From positions 496,001-560,000 of the forward strand of contig NZ_JBFRXN010000001.1 of assembly GCF_040947875.1 (NCBI RefSeq): a stretch of DNA of 64,000 nt, read 5' to 3'. Below, one piece after another: positions 52,182 through 61,243 of the stretch (positions are counted from its first letter, which is position 1; each line of letters begins with the position of its first letter). A model generated the notes under the pieces. It worked only from the letters and a program-made list of their open reading frames with translations, searched no databases and had not been told where the DNA came from. Position numbers and translations under genes: made by a program. This stretch comes from Pseudomonas sp. MYb118. GTDB taxonomy: Bacteria; Pseudomonadota; Gammaproteobacteria; Pseudomonadales; Pseudomonadaceae.

Positions 52182-53657
52182 ATGCGCAGCAAGCTATACA
52201 TCGACGGCAAGTGGGTAGCCCCGGTCAACGGCGGTTTCGAGACCGTGACCAACCCGGCCACCGAAGAGGTGGTGCAGGAAATTGCCGCCGCCACCGAGGC
52301 CGATGTCGACCTGGCCGTCAAGGCTGCCCGACGCGCGTTCGACAAGGACGGCTGGCCGAAACGCTCGGGTGCCGAACGGGCGAAGTTCCTGCGCGCCATC
52401 GCCCAGGGCATTCGCGATCGCCAGGATGAGATCGCGACGCTGGAGGTCATCAATAACGGCAAGCCGCTGCCGGAAGCGAATTGGGACATCGGCGATGCGG
52501 CTGGCTGCTTTGATTATTACGCCGGCCTGGCCGAACAACTCGATAGATGTGGCACGGAAAACATCGACTTGCCCGACGGGCGATTTACCTCCAAAGCGGT
52601 CAAGGAACCCATCGGTGTCGCGGGGGCGATCATTCCCTGGAACTACCCGTTGCTGATGGCCGCCTGGAAAGTGGCCCCGGCGCTTGCCGCCGGTTGCACC
52701 GTGGTGTTGAAACCCGCGGAAGTGACGTCGCTGACCTCTTTGCAACTGGCGGCGATTGCCGACGATGTCGGCCTGCCGGCAGGTGTGCTCAACGTGGTGA
52801 CGGGCGCCGGTTCTGTCGCTGGCCAGGCGATCATCGATCACAAGGGCGTGGACAAGCTGGCCTTCACCGGCTCTGGCCCTGTGGGTTCGAAGATCATGGC
52901 GGCCGCGGCGCGCGACATCAAACGGGTCAGCCTCGAATTGGGCGGCAAGTCGCCGTTCGTGGTGTTCGACGACGCCGACATCGAACAGGCTGTCGAGTGG
53001 ATCATGTTCGGCATTTTCTGGAACCAGGGCCAAGTGTGCTCCGCCACCTCGCGCGTGCTGGTGCAGGAAGGCCTCTACCCGCAATTGCTCGCCAGGCTGG
53101 TGGAAGAAACCCGCCGTATCAGGATTGGCAACGGCATGGACGAAGGTGTACTGCTCGGCCCGCTGGTTTCCAGGCGCCAGCACGAGCAAGTAATCGCCGC
53201 CATCGACGCCGCACGCGCGGCGGGTGCCACAGTAGCCTGCGGCGGTGGACGCCCCGAGGGCTTCGACAAGGGCTACTACCTGCAACCAACCGTGCTCACG
53301 GATGTGCCGCTGGACAGCGCCGCCTGGGTCGAGGAGATCTTTGGCCCGGTGGTCTGCGTTCGCCCGTTCAAGACCGAGGAAGAGGCCGTCGCTCTGGCCA
53401 ACGATTCACGTTTCGGCCTGGCCGCTGCGGTGATGTCCAGGGACGATGTGCGGGCTGAACGCGTGGCCGCTGCGTTCCGGGCGGGCATTGTCTGGATCAA
53501 CTGCTCGCAGCCGACCTTCACCGAGGCGCCGTGGGGCGGCTACAAGGAGTCCGGCATCGGTCGCGAGCTGGGCCGCTGGGGCCTGGACAACTACCTGGAG
53601 ACCAAGCAGATCACCCGATACACAAGCGATGCCCCGTGGGGTTGGTACATCAAGTAA
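52182..53657 (+). CDS. Aldehyde dehydrogenase (betaine/aminoaldehyde type)
   Basis: A 491-residue NAD(P)-dependent ALDH. Catalytic Glu lies in SLELGGKSPFVVF (near 257), the catalytic Cys in WNQGQVCSATSR (near 291), and the oxyanion Asn in IPWNYPLLMAAWK. The C-terminal EAPWGGYKESGIGRELGRWG and QITRYTSDAPWGWY closely resemble plant-type betaine- or amino-aldehyde dehydrogenases. In this cluster it could oxidise 2-oxoglutarate semialdehyde, but its sequence signature points to an amino or betaine aldehyde. ATG 52182 is preceded by AGGTGA; GTG 52173 is an alternative start. Confidence 0.9.
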   Translation: MRSKLYIDGKWVAPVNGGFETVTNPATEEVVQEIAAATEADVDLAVKAARRAFDKDGWPKRSGAERAKFLRAIAQGIRDRQDEIATLEVINNGKPLPEANWDIGDAAGCFDYYAGLAEQLDRCGTENIDLPDGRFTSKAVKEPIGVAGAIIPWNYPLLMAAWKVAPALAAGCTVVLKPAEVTSLTSLQLAAIADDVGLPAGVLNVVTGAGSVAGQAIIDHKGVDKLAFTGSGPVGSKIMAAAARDIKRVSLELGGKSPFVVFDDADIEQAVEWIMFGIFWNQGQVCSATSRVLVQEGLYPQLLARLVEETRRIRIGNGMDEGVLLGPLVSRRQHEQVIAAIDAARAAGATVACGGGRPEGFDKGYYLQPTVLTDVPLDSAAWVEEIFGPVVCVRPFKTEEEAVALANDSRFGLAAAVMSRDDVRAERVAAAFRAGIVWINCSQPTFTEAPWGGYKESGIGRELGRWGLDNYLETKQITRYTSDAPWGWYIK

Positions 53658-53726
53658 CCGATTGAATCGGCAGCGCATGGCGGGGTTCCTGCGCTGCCTT
53701 TCCTGAACGAATTGATGGAGGTACAC

Positions 53727-54485
53727 ATGGCTCAACCACTGCAAGGACAAACCGTCCTGGTTACGGGGGCGTCAGGCGGTATCGGCGCGGCGATCGTGGC
53801 GCAACTGGCTGGCGAAGGCGCGCGGGTGATCATTCATTACGGGCGGGACAAGGTCGCGGCTGAACGCCTGCTTGAGCGCATTGGCGGCAACGGGTTCGTC
53901 GTACAAGGTGATCTTTCGACACCGTTGGGCGCCTTCGAGTTGTGGAACGCATCGATCGCTGTCGCCGGGCGGATTCATGGGCTCGTCAACAACGCCGGTA
54001 TTCGTACCGAAATTTCCATCGACGCCGGGCCGGAGCAATGGTCCGCTGCCTGGCAGAAGGAGTTCCAGGTCAACTTCTTCGCCGCCGCCGACCTGTGCAA
54101 GGAAGCGATCCGCCATTTCCAGCAGTTCGAGGGCGGGCGCATCGTCAACATGGCCAGCCGTGCCGGCCAGCGCGGCTACGCGGCCGAAGCGTTGCCCTAT
54201 GGCGCCACCAAGGCGGCGCTGATCAACCTGACCAAGTCCATTGCACGTTCCTTCGGACCTGACGGCGTGGTCGCCGTGGCCATCGCTCCCGGCTGGGTGC
54301 ACACGGACATGGCTGAGCAGTTCATTGCCACACATGGCAAGCAGGCCGCCGTCGCGGACATTCCGATCGGTGAAATTGCCCAGCCTGGGGAGGTCGCCGA
54401 GCTGGTGGCTTTCGTGCTGCGCAAGTCCCAGGCTTCGCTCAATGGCGCCACGTTGGACGTCAACGGAGGCAGTTACATCCGCTGA
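53727..54485 (+). CDS. Short-chain dehydrogenase/reductase
   Basis: A 252-residue SDR with TGASGGIGAAIV (cofactor motif), NNAGIR, catalytic Ser in MASRAGQRG and the YGATKAALI YxxxK motif. Asn and the C-terminal LNGATLDVNGGSYIR are intact. A Lys/Arg at the end of beta-2 (HYGRDKVAAERL) favours NADP(H). GGAGG lies before ATG 53727. It is co-directional with the ALDH (69 bases apart) and the UPF0303 gene. Substrate unknown. Confidence 0.88.
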   Translation: MAQPLQGQTVLVTGASGGIGAAIVAQLAGEGARVIIHYGRDKVAAERLLERIGGNGFVVQGDLSTPLGAFELWNASIAVAGRIHGLVNNAGIRTEISIDAGPEQWSAAWQKEFQVNFFAAADLCKEAIRHFQQFEGGRIVNMASRAGQRGYAAEALPYGATKAALINLTKSIARSFGPDGVVAVAIAPGWVHTDMAEQFIATHGKQAAVADIPIGEIAQPGEVAELVAFVLRKSQASLNGATLDVNGGSYIR

Positions 54486-54539
54486 ACCCCAGGGGCGAAC
54501 TCTTCGCGACGTTCGCCCCGCACCCTCAAGGAAATCACA

Positions 54540-55046
54540 ATGAACCTGCAAGATGATCTGGCCGTGATGGTTCGCCAGGAACAAACCCTGCAATTTGAGC
54601 ATTTCGACGAGAACACCGCGTGGCAGCTTGGCTGCGCCTTGCACGAGCGAGCCGTGGCTGAAGGGTGGCCACTGGTGATCGACGTCAGGCGGTTCGACCG
54701 CCCGCTGTTTTTTGCTGCCAGGCCTGGCATGACCTCTGACAATCTGGATTGGGTGCGGCGCAAGACCAACACCGTGCAGCGTTTTCTGCGCAGTTCCTAT
54801 CGCATCGCCCATCAACTTGCCGTGGAGGAGCAGGACATTTCACAGCGCTACCATCTTTCACCGGCCGATTACGCCAGCTGCGGCGGTGGTTTTCCCGTCA
54901 TCGTCAAAGGTGCTGGGATCATTGGCAGCGTGACGGTCTCGGGCCTGCCAGACCGTCAGGATCACCAGATCATCGTCCAGGCACTCTGCGATCTGCTCGG
55001 CCATGATCAGGCCGGGTTGATGCTGGCTGACGAGAGCACCCGCTAG
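54540..55046 (+). CDS. UPF0303/HbpS-GlcG-like protein
   Basis: A 168-residue protein with the UPF0303 signature (FDRPLFFAARPGMTSDNLDWVRRK and TVQRFLRSSYRIAHQL). The fold is related to the GlcG/HbpS domain, sometimes labelled haem-degrading, but biochemical roles are poorly established. CAAGGAA precedes its ATG, and it lies 54 bases after the SDR stop, so it likely belongs to the same transcript. Its role in the pathway is unclear. Confidence 0.82.
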   Translation: MNLQDDLAVMVRQEQTLQFEHFDENTAWQLGCALHERAVAEGWPLVIDVRRFDRPLFFAARPGMTSDNLDWVRRKTNTVQRFLRSSYRIAHQLAVEEQDISQRYHLSPADYASCGGGFPVIVKGAGIIGSVTVSGLPDRQDHQIIVQALCDLLGHDQAGLMLADESTR

Positions 55047-55051
55047 ATCCA

Positions 55052-55954
55052 TCACCCTGTCCTGGCGCTTTCCTGCAACAGCCACTCCTTGAAATACGTG
55101 GCGGCGGGCGAAAGAGGGCGGCCCGCATCGTGAACCACATACTCGGCAAGCCCGGTGACCGCCGCAAACTCGGTCACCCGGACCAGTTCACCTTTGCGCA
55201 CGGTATCGGCTGCCATGAAATCCCACGCCAGGCTGATGCCGGCACCCTGGAGGGTGGCCGCGTAGGTCAGGGTCAGCTGGTTGAAGGTCGGGGCGGATTT
55301 CGGTGATTGATAGGCGTGGTTGAAGTGGGCGAACCAGTCTTTCCACTCCATGCAGTCCCAGGCCGAAGTCAGTTGAATCAGCGGCAGGTTCGCCAGCTCA
55401 TCCAGCGTCGAGGCTTGTGTACCGGGGCTGCCGGGCAGGGCGACCGGGTATATCACCTCGGCAATCATCGAGGTGGACACAAGGCCCGGCCAGTCACCGT
55501 TACCATAGAGAATGGCGAGGTCGCAGTCCGGGACCATGAACGGCAGGATGTCATTGGTCGCGTTGATGTTGACGGTGATCTCCGGATGGATCGCACTGAA
55601 CCCCAGCAGCCGTGGAAACAGCCAGAACTGCGACACGGCGTGCGTGGCCAGCACGGTGACGGTATTGGCGGCGCGGGTGGCACTGACGCGCTGGCCGGCC
55701 GTGTGGATGCGGTGCAACGCGGGCAGCACTTCATCGTGGTACATCAGGCCCGAAGGGCTGAGCTTGACCCCGCGCGCCTGGCGAGTGAACAGCTCGACGC
55801 CCAGCGCCTGCTCCAGCGTGCGTATCTGTTTGCTGACGGCGCTCTGCGTGACACACAGCTCGGCGGCCGCGCGGGTGAAGCTTTGCAGGCGGGCCACCGA
55901 TTCGAAGGCGACCAGTGTGTCGAGGGGTGGCATATGCCGAAAACGTCCAGCCAT
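55052..55954 (-). CDS. LysR-type regulator (GcvA-like)
   Basis: A 300-residue regulator. The winged helix VAFESVARLQSFTRAAAELC, VTQSAVSKQIRTLEQALGVELF is characteristic of GcvA/AmpR-type LysR proteins. The C-terminal sensor domain includes DLAILYGNGDWPGL and LTYAATLQGAGISLAW. ATG 55954 is chosen; TTG 55966 is an alternative. It is convergent with the UPF0303 gene and divergent from the DMT transporter, which may be its target. Confidence 0.87.
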   Translation of the reverse strand: MAGRFRHMPPLDTLVAFESVARLQSFTRAAAELCVTQSAVSKQIRTLEQALGVELFTRQARGVKLSPSGLMYHDEVLPALHRIHTAGQRVSATRAANTVTVLATHAVSQFWLFPRLLGFSAIHPEITVNINATNDILPFMVPDCDLAILYGNGDWPGLVSTSMIAEVIYPVALPGSPGTQASTLDELANLPLIQLTSAWDCMEWKDWFAHFNHAYQSPKSAPTFNQLTLTYAATLQGAGISLAWDFMAADTVRKGELVRVTEFAAVTGLAEYVVHDAGRPLSPAATYFKEWLLQESARTG

Positions 55955-56061
55955 TCGAGTGCCCAAGGTATGCCGAAAAGGAATGTCAGTATGCGGCGTT
56001 TTCGTTACATCGACGCAAGGATTTCTCCTAGTATCGTGACATTCTTCGAAAGGTAGCCGCG

Positions 56062-56991
56062 ATGCGAACAGCAGTAGTCCACGCCATGATGGCGGGTGCG
56101 TTATGGGGGGCGGTGATCGTCACGCCTTCATTGATCCCCGATGTGCACCCGGTGGTGATCAGTTGCGCGCGTTTCCTGGTGTATGGTCTGTTCGCCGTGC
56201 TGGTGGCGCTGCCTCGTGCCCGGCAGCTCCTGGGGCGCCTGCGCAAGAGCGATGTGCTGATGTTGCTGGAGCTGGCGCTGACCGGCAACCTGGTCTATTT
56301 CATCCTGCTGAGCGCGGCGGTGCAGTATGCCGGGGTGGCGATCGCCTCCCTGATCAATGGGCTGATTCCGGTGGCGATCATGCTCATGGGCAGGAAAACC
56401 AGCGGTGGCAGCAGCGGGTCGATGTACATCTCGCTCGCGTTGATCTGCGTCGGCACGGCGTGGATCAACGTGCCGGCGATCATGGACATCTTCCATGGCC
56501 AGGGCAACAGCGACAAGGCGTTCGGTGCATTCCTCGCAGGACTGGGCGTGCTGTCCTGGTCGTGGTTCGCCTTGCGCAATGCCGGGCACCTCAAGACGCT
56601 GCGCTTCAGCCCCAGTGAATGGTCGACGCTGCAGGGCGTGACCACGGGCATCGTCGCGCTGTTTGCCAGCATCGGCGTGTGCCTGTTCAATCCGCAGATT
56701 CTGCCGACGGCGTTGAGTGGGGGGCGCATGACCGTGTTCGTGCTGGTGATCCTGTTTTTGGCCATTTGCGGGTCGTGGCTGGCCAACGGCTTGTGGAACA
56801 GCGCAGCACAACGCCTGCCGCTGGGGCTCAGCGGGCAGATGATCGTCTTCGAAACGTTGTGTGCGCTGGTTTATGGCTACCTCATGTTGTGGGCGTTGCC
56901 CGGTGCCAACGAGGCGATCGGCATCCTGCTGGTGTTGGGTGGCGTCGCCTGGACCATGAGCGCGCAAGGCCGGCGGGCCGCTGTGGCCTGA
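56062..56991 (+). CDS. DMT-family (EamA) transporter
   Basis: A 309-residue inner-membrane protein with about ten helices in two EamA repeats. The first begins AVVHAMMAGALWGAVIVTPS; the second is near 150-300 with LWNSAAQRLPLGLSGQMIVFETLCALVYGY (split near 250-265 and 266-280). Members export amino acids or metabolites. A divergent LysR gene lies 107 bases upstream. The ATG at 56062 has AAGGT ahead of it. No substrate can be assigned. Confidence 0.87.
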   Translation: MRTAVVHAMMAGALWGAVIVTPSLIPDVHPVVISCARFLVYGLFAVLVALPRARQLLGRLRKSDVLMLLELALTGNLVYFILLSAAVQYAGVAIASLINGLIPVAIMLMGRKTSGGSSGSMYISLALICVGTAWINVPAIMDIFHGQGNSDKAFGAFLAGLGVLSWSWFALRNAGHLKTLRFSPSEWSTLQGVTTGIVALFASIGVCLFNPQILPTALSGGRMTVFVLVILFLAICGSWLANGLWNSAAQRLPLGLSGQMIVFETLCALVYGYLMLWALPGANEAIGILLVLGGVAWTMSAQGRRAAVA

Positions 56992-57738
56992 TCAGGCCAC
57001 GGCCTGTGCACCGGTGATTTCCACCAGGGAGCCGCACATGAACGCGGCTTCGTCACTGGCCAGGAAGGCCACCAGTGCCGCTACCTCCTGCGGCTTGCCA
57101 ATACGGCCGAACGGCACCATTTTGTCCAGGTCCTCGATGGTCCGTCCTGAGCGCCGCACACCTGCTTCCAGCATCGGCGTATGGATTTCACCGGGGCAAA
57201 CGGCATTGATGCGGATATGGTGGGGCGCATAATCACGTGCCAGATTCTGGGTGAATGAAGCCACCGCCGCCTTGGTGACGTTGTAGGCGATGTGCCCCGG
57301 TGCGGGGTACAGGCCCCATTGCGAGGCGGTATTGACGATGGCGCCAGCCCCTGACTCGATCATGATGGGCAACACCGCCCGGCACAGGTAAAACATCGAA
57401 TCCAGGTTGACGGCAAAACTGGTGTGCCAATCTTCTTCGCTCAAGGCCAGCAGGTTGCCACGACGGTTGATGCCGGCATTGTTGACCAGCACATTGATGT
57501 GCCCGAACTGTGCGGCAACCTGTGCAACCAGCGTCCGGCAGGCTTCGCCGTTGGAAATGTCAGCGGCCAGGGCATGGGCATTGTCGCCGATCTGCTGCGC
57601 CACCTCTTGAGCCGCTTGCAGGTTGACGTCAGTGACCACCACTGTCGCCCCCTCGGCTGCCAGTCTTGCGGCGATTGCTGAGCCGATCCCGCCAGCAGCG
57701 CCAGTGACGATGGCGACCTTGTTTTCAAACCTTTGCAT
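56992..57738 (-). CDS. Short-chain dehydrogenase/reductase
   Basis: A 248-residue SDR. Cofactor motif TGAAGGIGSAIA, Asp at the end of beta-2 (VVVTDVNLQAA) suggesting NAD(H), NNAGINRRG, catalytic Ser in NTASQWGLYPAPG and YNVTKAA for Tyr and Lys. The ATG at 57738 follows GAGAGGG. It converges with the DMT transporter (stops adjacent) and lies 94 bases downstream of the binding-protein gene on the same strand, so may be co-transcribed with it. Substrate unknown. Confidence 0.87.
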   Translation of the reverse strand: MQRFENKVAIVTGAAGGIGSAIAARLAAEGATVVVTDVNLQAAQEVAQQIGDNAHALAADISNGEACRTLVAQVAAQFGHINVLVNNAGINRRGNLLALSEEDWHTSFAVNLDSMFYLCRAVLPIMIESGAGAIVNTASQWGLYPAPGHIAYNVTKAAVASFTQNLARDYAPHHIRINAVCPGEIHTPMLEAGVRRSGRTIEDLDKMVPFGRIGKPQEVAALVAFLASDEAAFMCGSLVEITGAQAVA

Positions 57739-57832
57739 GGGCAGACCCTCTCTGGCAGCCACTGCTGCCGTGTGCAAGCGAAACGCGATGCCGCTTGTTG
57801 ATTCAACACAAGCGGCTCATCGCGGTGGCGGG

Positions 57833-58666
57833 TTACTTGGCGGCGTTGACCTGTAGGGAAGCCTTGTCCACCAGTTGCTGGATCTCGCCGTTATCGCGGC
57901 GCTGCTTGATGTAGATGTTCAGCACCTCCATATCGGCCGGCGAGATGTCGCGGCGGATGCCGAACGCCACACCCTGCTTGGCGAGGGCGGGTTTGGGCAG
58001 GATTTCACGGGCCCAGTCGGGGTTGGCCAGGGCGAACAGGTGGTTGGTATCACTGGCATCGACCAGCACGTCGGCGCGCTTGGACATCACCGCCAGCCGC
58101 GTTTCATCCATGCCCGGCAAACGCATGATCTTGGCGTTGCGAATGGCCGAGGTGATGGCCTTGTCCTGTGCAGTGCCGGACATGACGGCGAAGGTCATGT
58201 CGGGTTTGTCGAGTGCGGCGATTTCATCGGCGACGTTGGCCACCTTGGGGTTGTCCTTGTTGACCAGCAAAGACACCTGATAGTCGGTGGCCGGTGCGCT
58301 GAAACCCACCGCCAACGCACGCTCGGGCGTTTGGTTGAGGGCCATCGCAAGGTCCCATTTACCGCTCTGCAGGCCGGCGACGAGGTTGTCCCAACTGGTG
58401 TCGACGAACTGCACCTTGACCTTCAGTACCTTCTCGCCGAAGTCCTTGCACAGGTCGACGAAGTAGCCGCTGTAATCGCCTGAGCCGGCATCACGCATGA
58501 CATAGGGCGCTGCCACTGCCGCGCCGCAACGCAGCACGCCGGCTTTCTGAATGTCTTGCCATACCGAGGTTTCGGCGGCCTGCGCGGCCGACTGTCCGAG
58601 CAAGGCACCACAGAGGCTGGCGCAGACAAACAGGGTTTTGAGAGACGCTGGGAAGAACCTGACCAT
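57833..58666 (-). CDS. Polar amino-acid ABC substrate-binding protein
   Basis: A 277-residue periplasmic binding protein (bacterial family 3). The signal peptide (about 1-30, ending AAQAA) is followed by GVLRCGAAVAAPYVMRDAGS, GYFVDLCKDFGEKVL, VAGLQSGKWDLAMALNQTPERAL (ligand-binding region) and FAVMSGTAQDKAI. Only one binding-protein gene of this family is present, while the permeases and ATPase are at 48298-50477. The shared promoter and leader sequences support their working together. GAGG lies before the ATG. Confidence 0.88.
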   Translation of the reverse strand: MVRFFPASLKTLFVCASLCGALLGQSAAQAAETSVWQDIQKAGVLRCGAAVAAPYVMRDAGSGDYSGYFVDLCKDFGEKVLKVKVQFVDTSWDNLVAGLQSGKWDLAMALNQTPERALAVGFSAPATDYQVSLLVNKDNPKVANVADEIAALDKPDMTFAVMSGTAQDKAITSAIRNAKIMRLPGMDETRLAVMSKRADVLVDASDTNHLFALANPDWAREILPKPALAKQGVAFGIRRDISPADMEVLNIYIKQRRDNGEIQQLVDKASLQVNAAK

Positions 58667-58689
58667 TTTTGACCTCACTGTTTTGATTG

Positions 58690-58752
58690 TTGTAGGCAGA
58701 AAGGTAAAACAAAGTACCACACATCTGTGTGTGCATGGTTGTGTGCAGATTA
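58690..58752 (-). promoter_or_regulatory. Leader/promoter copy upstream of the binding-protein gene
   Basis: TTGTAGGCAGAAAGG (58690-58704) and CAGATTA (58746-58752) match the region before 50686. The GT-rich stretch CTGTGTGTGCATGGTTGTG in between may be the regulator-binding site. Distances to the ATG are also similar (24 versus 27 bases). Confidence 0.5.
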
Positions 58753-58842
58753 TGAGTTAGTCATTTGACTGTCAACTCGCCGTCGATTGACGGCGTGAGG
58801 GCTACGCTTGAAGGCACGCCAATTTCCATGACAGGAACGTCA

Positions 58843-59454
58843 ATGCCGCCCATTCACCTGCGCCTGGCCGCGTTGCTGGTGCTTTGCCTGAGCTTTTCCG
58901 TGGCGGCGCAGGACAGCGCCTGCCCGGCGGGAGAAAAACAGCTGTGCCTCAACGGCTGCATCTGCCTCCCGGACCTGGGCAAGATCGCCGGTGTCCCAGA
59001 CGGTATTTATCAGGTAGCCGCGCCCGCCCTGGCGCTGTGGCTGACGCAGTCGCGCGCAGAAGCGGCCAGCGCCGGCGTGCAACCGATCCCGGCGCCTGTG
59101 CGTGAGCGGCTGCTGCGCTGGTACGACGCCAGCGTGCTCGACGCCGTGAGCTACAAGATCAGTGACGATGGCCAGCTCAACGCCGCCAACGCCATGCTGC
59201 AAAACCCCGACATCGGCGCGGTGACGTTGATCGACATCATCATTTTTCGCAGCGCCGAAGACGCCGAACAGAACATCGGGCTGTGGGCCCATGAGCTCAA
59301 GCACGTGCAGCAGTATCAGGAGTGGGGTGTCGGCGGGTTTGCCCAGCGCTACACCGCGGATTTCAACGCGGTGGAAGAGCCGGCCTATGCCATTCAGATC
59401 GAGGTGGGCAGGGTGTTGCGGGAAGAGGCAGCAGCGGGGCGAACGCCTGATTGA
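58843..59454 (+). CDS. DUF4157-like secreted metallopeptidase-type protein
   Basis: A 203-residue protein. ATG 58843 follows AGGAA, and residues 1-22 are a signal peptide (ending VAAQ-DSA). Four cysteines near the mature N-terminus (SACPAGEKQLCLNGCICLPD) may form disulfides. A zinc-type motif HELKH occurs in IGLWAHELKHVQQYQEWG, matching DUF4157 domains, with a downstream Glu in AVEEPAYAIQIE. A peptidase or toxin-associated role is possible; no partner is adjacent. Two upstream in-frame starts are less likely. Confidence 0.75.
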   Translation: MPPIHLRLAALLVLCLSFSVAAQDSACPAGEKQLCLNGCICLPDLGKIAGVPDGIYQVAAPALALWLTQSRAEAASAGVQPIPAPVRERLLRWYDASVLDAVSYKISDDGQLNAANAMLQNPDIGAVTLIDIIIFRSAEDAEQNIGLWAHELKHVQQYQEWGVGGFAQRYTADFNAVEEPAYAIQIEVGRVLREEAAAGRTPD

Positions 59455-59455
59455 C

Positions 59456-60343
59456 TCAAGCTCCGCGCGATAGCCCGTTGATCCGCGCCGCATCGCGCAA
59501 CGGTGGCAGGCCGAATACCCGCGCGTAATCGCGACTGAATTGGGTCGCGCTTTCATAACCGACTTCGAAGGCCGCGTGGGTGACGCTTTTCGCGTTGGCC
59601 ACGAGCAAGGTGCGCGCCTGCAACAGACGCACTCTTTTCTGGTACTGCAAGGGGCTCAAGGCAGTGACGGCCTTGAAGTGACGGTGGAACGCCGACACGC
59701 TCATCGCCGCAAGCTGGGCCAGGGTTTCGACCCGGATCGGTTCGGCGAAATCCTGCCGAATGCGCTGGATGGCCAGGTTGACGCGGGCCATGGCGCTGTC
59801 GGGGGCAGCAATGTCACGCAGCATCCAGCCATTGGGTCCTTGCAGCACACGGTACAGGATCTCCCGTTCATAAGCGGGCGCCAGGGCCGCGATGTCATCG
59901 GGACGGTGCATCAGGCGCAACATGCGCACCCAGGCGTCCATCAGTTCGGGTGTGACGGCGGCCACCGAGAATCCGCTGTCCTGTTCGTGAGCCCCGGCAG
60001 GTTCGGGCAGGTCCGCCAGCAGCGTCGCCAGCACCATCGGGTCGAGGGTCAGGCTGACTGCCAGGTAAGGTTCACCGTTGGCGCCGGGGTTGACCTGACC
60101 CACGGCGGGCAGGCCGATGGACATGACGAAATAGGTCGCCGGATCGTAGTGCAAGGTGCGATCGGCGATGGTCATCGACTTGCTGCCTTGCAGGATCAGA
60201 TTGATCATCGGTTCGTAGACCGCGGCCAGCAGGTGCTCGGGGATTTTTCCCTGGACCATGGCCACGCGCGGGATGCCCGTTTCGGTACGGCGGTTTTCGG
60301 CCTGTGCGGCCAGCGCGCGAAGTTCGATCAGTGAGTTTTCCAT
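59456..60343 (-). CDS. AraC-family regulator
   Basis: A 295-residue regulator. The N-terminal cupin-like domain (IPRVAMVQGKIPEHLLAAVYEPMINLILQGSK, split near 30-45 and 46-60) belongs to the AraC group common in Pseudomonas. The C-terminal double helix-turn-helix comprises VETLAQLAAMSVSAFHRHFK and THAAFEVGYESATQFSRDYARVFGLPP. The ATG at 60343 gives MENSLIELRAL. It is divergent from the SDR-VOC-saccharopine-dehydrogenase-like operon (137 bases between starts) and probably regulates it. Confidence 0.88.
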   Translation of the reverse strand: MENSLIELRALAAQAENRRTETGIPRVAMVQGKIPEHLLAAVYEPMINLILQGSKSMTIADRTLHYDPATYFVMSIGLPAVGQVNPGANGEPYLAVSLTLDPMVLATLLADLPEPAGAHEQDSGFSVAAVTPELMDAWVRMLRLMHRPDDIAALAPAYEREILYRVLQGPNGWMLRDIAAPDSAMARVNLAIQRIRQDFAEPIRVETLAQLAAMSVSAFHRHFKAVTALSPLQYQKRVRLLQARTLLVANAKSVTHAAFEVGYESATQFSRDYARVFGLPPLRDAARINGLSRGA

Positions 60344-60480
60344 GCCCGCCATCTGAACCCAGGCGCACAGGCCTGCGCAAGCAAAAAGCAGAAACAGGCA
60401 GGAATCGGGCAGGAACGGCTGCGCCCGCGGCAAGGGCGCTGGTTACTGTGGTGGCTCAACCCAGTGATACGGAGCAGCGA

Positions 60481-61224
60481 ATGAGCGTAATCGTCATAAC
60501 CGGCGGCAGCCGGGGCATCGGTGCCAGCACCGCCGAACACTGCGCCCGCAACGGCATGGGCGTGATCCTGACCTACAAGAGCAATGCCGAATCGGCCAGG
60601 GCCGTGGTCGAGCGTATCGAGCTGGCTGGTGGCAAGGCCGTAGCGCTTGAGCTGGATGTTGCCGATGTCAGTGGTTTCGGGCGCTTCCGTGAGTCGGTGC
60701 GCCGGACCCTGCAGGCGACCTGGGGTGTCACCACCCTGAGTGGCCTGGTGAACAACGCCGGCCATGGCTTGTTCAATCCACTGGAATCGGTCACCGAGGC
60801 ACAGTTCGACGGTTTGCTCAACGTCCACCTCAAAGGCCCGTTCTTCCTCACGCAAACCCTGCTGCCGCTGCTGGAAGAGGGCGCCAGCATCGTCAACGTG
60901 ACCAGCGCCACGACCCGCGTCGCCACGGCTGGCGTGGCCCCTTATGCGGCGTTCAAGGGCGGCCTTGAAGTGCTGACGCGCTACATGGCCAAGGAGTTTG
61001 CCGAACGCCGTATCCGCGCCAATTCGGTGTCGCCGGGGGCCATACGCACGGAGCTGGGTGGTGGTCTGAATGATGAGTTCGAAGCGTTGCTCGCTGCGCA
61101 AACGGCCTTGGGCCGGGTCGGCGAACCGCAGGACGTCGCGCGGGTCATCACCACCTTGCTGTCTGAAGACGGAGGCTGGATCAACGCGCAATCCATCGAA
61201 GTCGCGGGTGGCTACTTCATCTGA
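60481..61224 (+). CDS. Short-chain dehydrogenase/reductase
   Basis: A 247-residue SDR: TGGSRGIGASTAEH, a Lys in TYKSNAESAR suggesting NADP(H), NNAGHGLF, catalytic Ser in NVTSATTRV and PYAAFKGGLEVL supplying Tyr and Lys. The C-terminal region GGWINAQSIEVAGGYFI is typical. GGAG precedes the ATG. It is the first gene of a three-gene operon with a VOC protein (19 bases after) and a saccharopine-dehydrogenase-like protein. Confidence 0.88.
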   Translation: MSVIVITGGSRGIGASTAEHCARNGMGVILTYKSNAESARAVVERIELAGGKAVALELDVADVSGFGRFRESVRRTLQATWGVTTLSGLVNNAGHGLFNPLESVTEAQFDGLLNVHLKGPFFLTQTLLPLLEEGASIVNVTSATTRVATAGVAPYAAFKGGLEVLTRYMAKEFAERRIRANSVSPGAIRTELGGGLNDEFEALLAAQTALGRVGEPQDVARVITTLLSEDGGWINAQSIEVAGGYFI

Positions 61225-61243
61225 TTTCTGCGAGGTAATTCCC

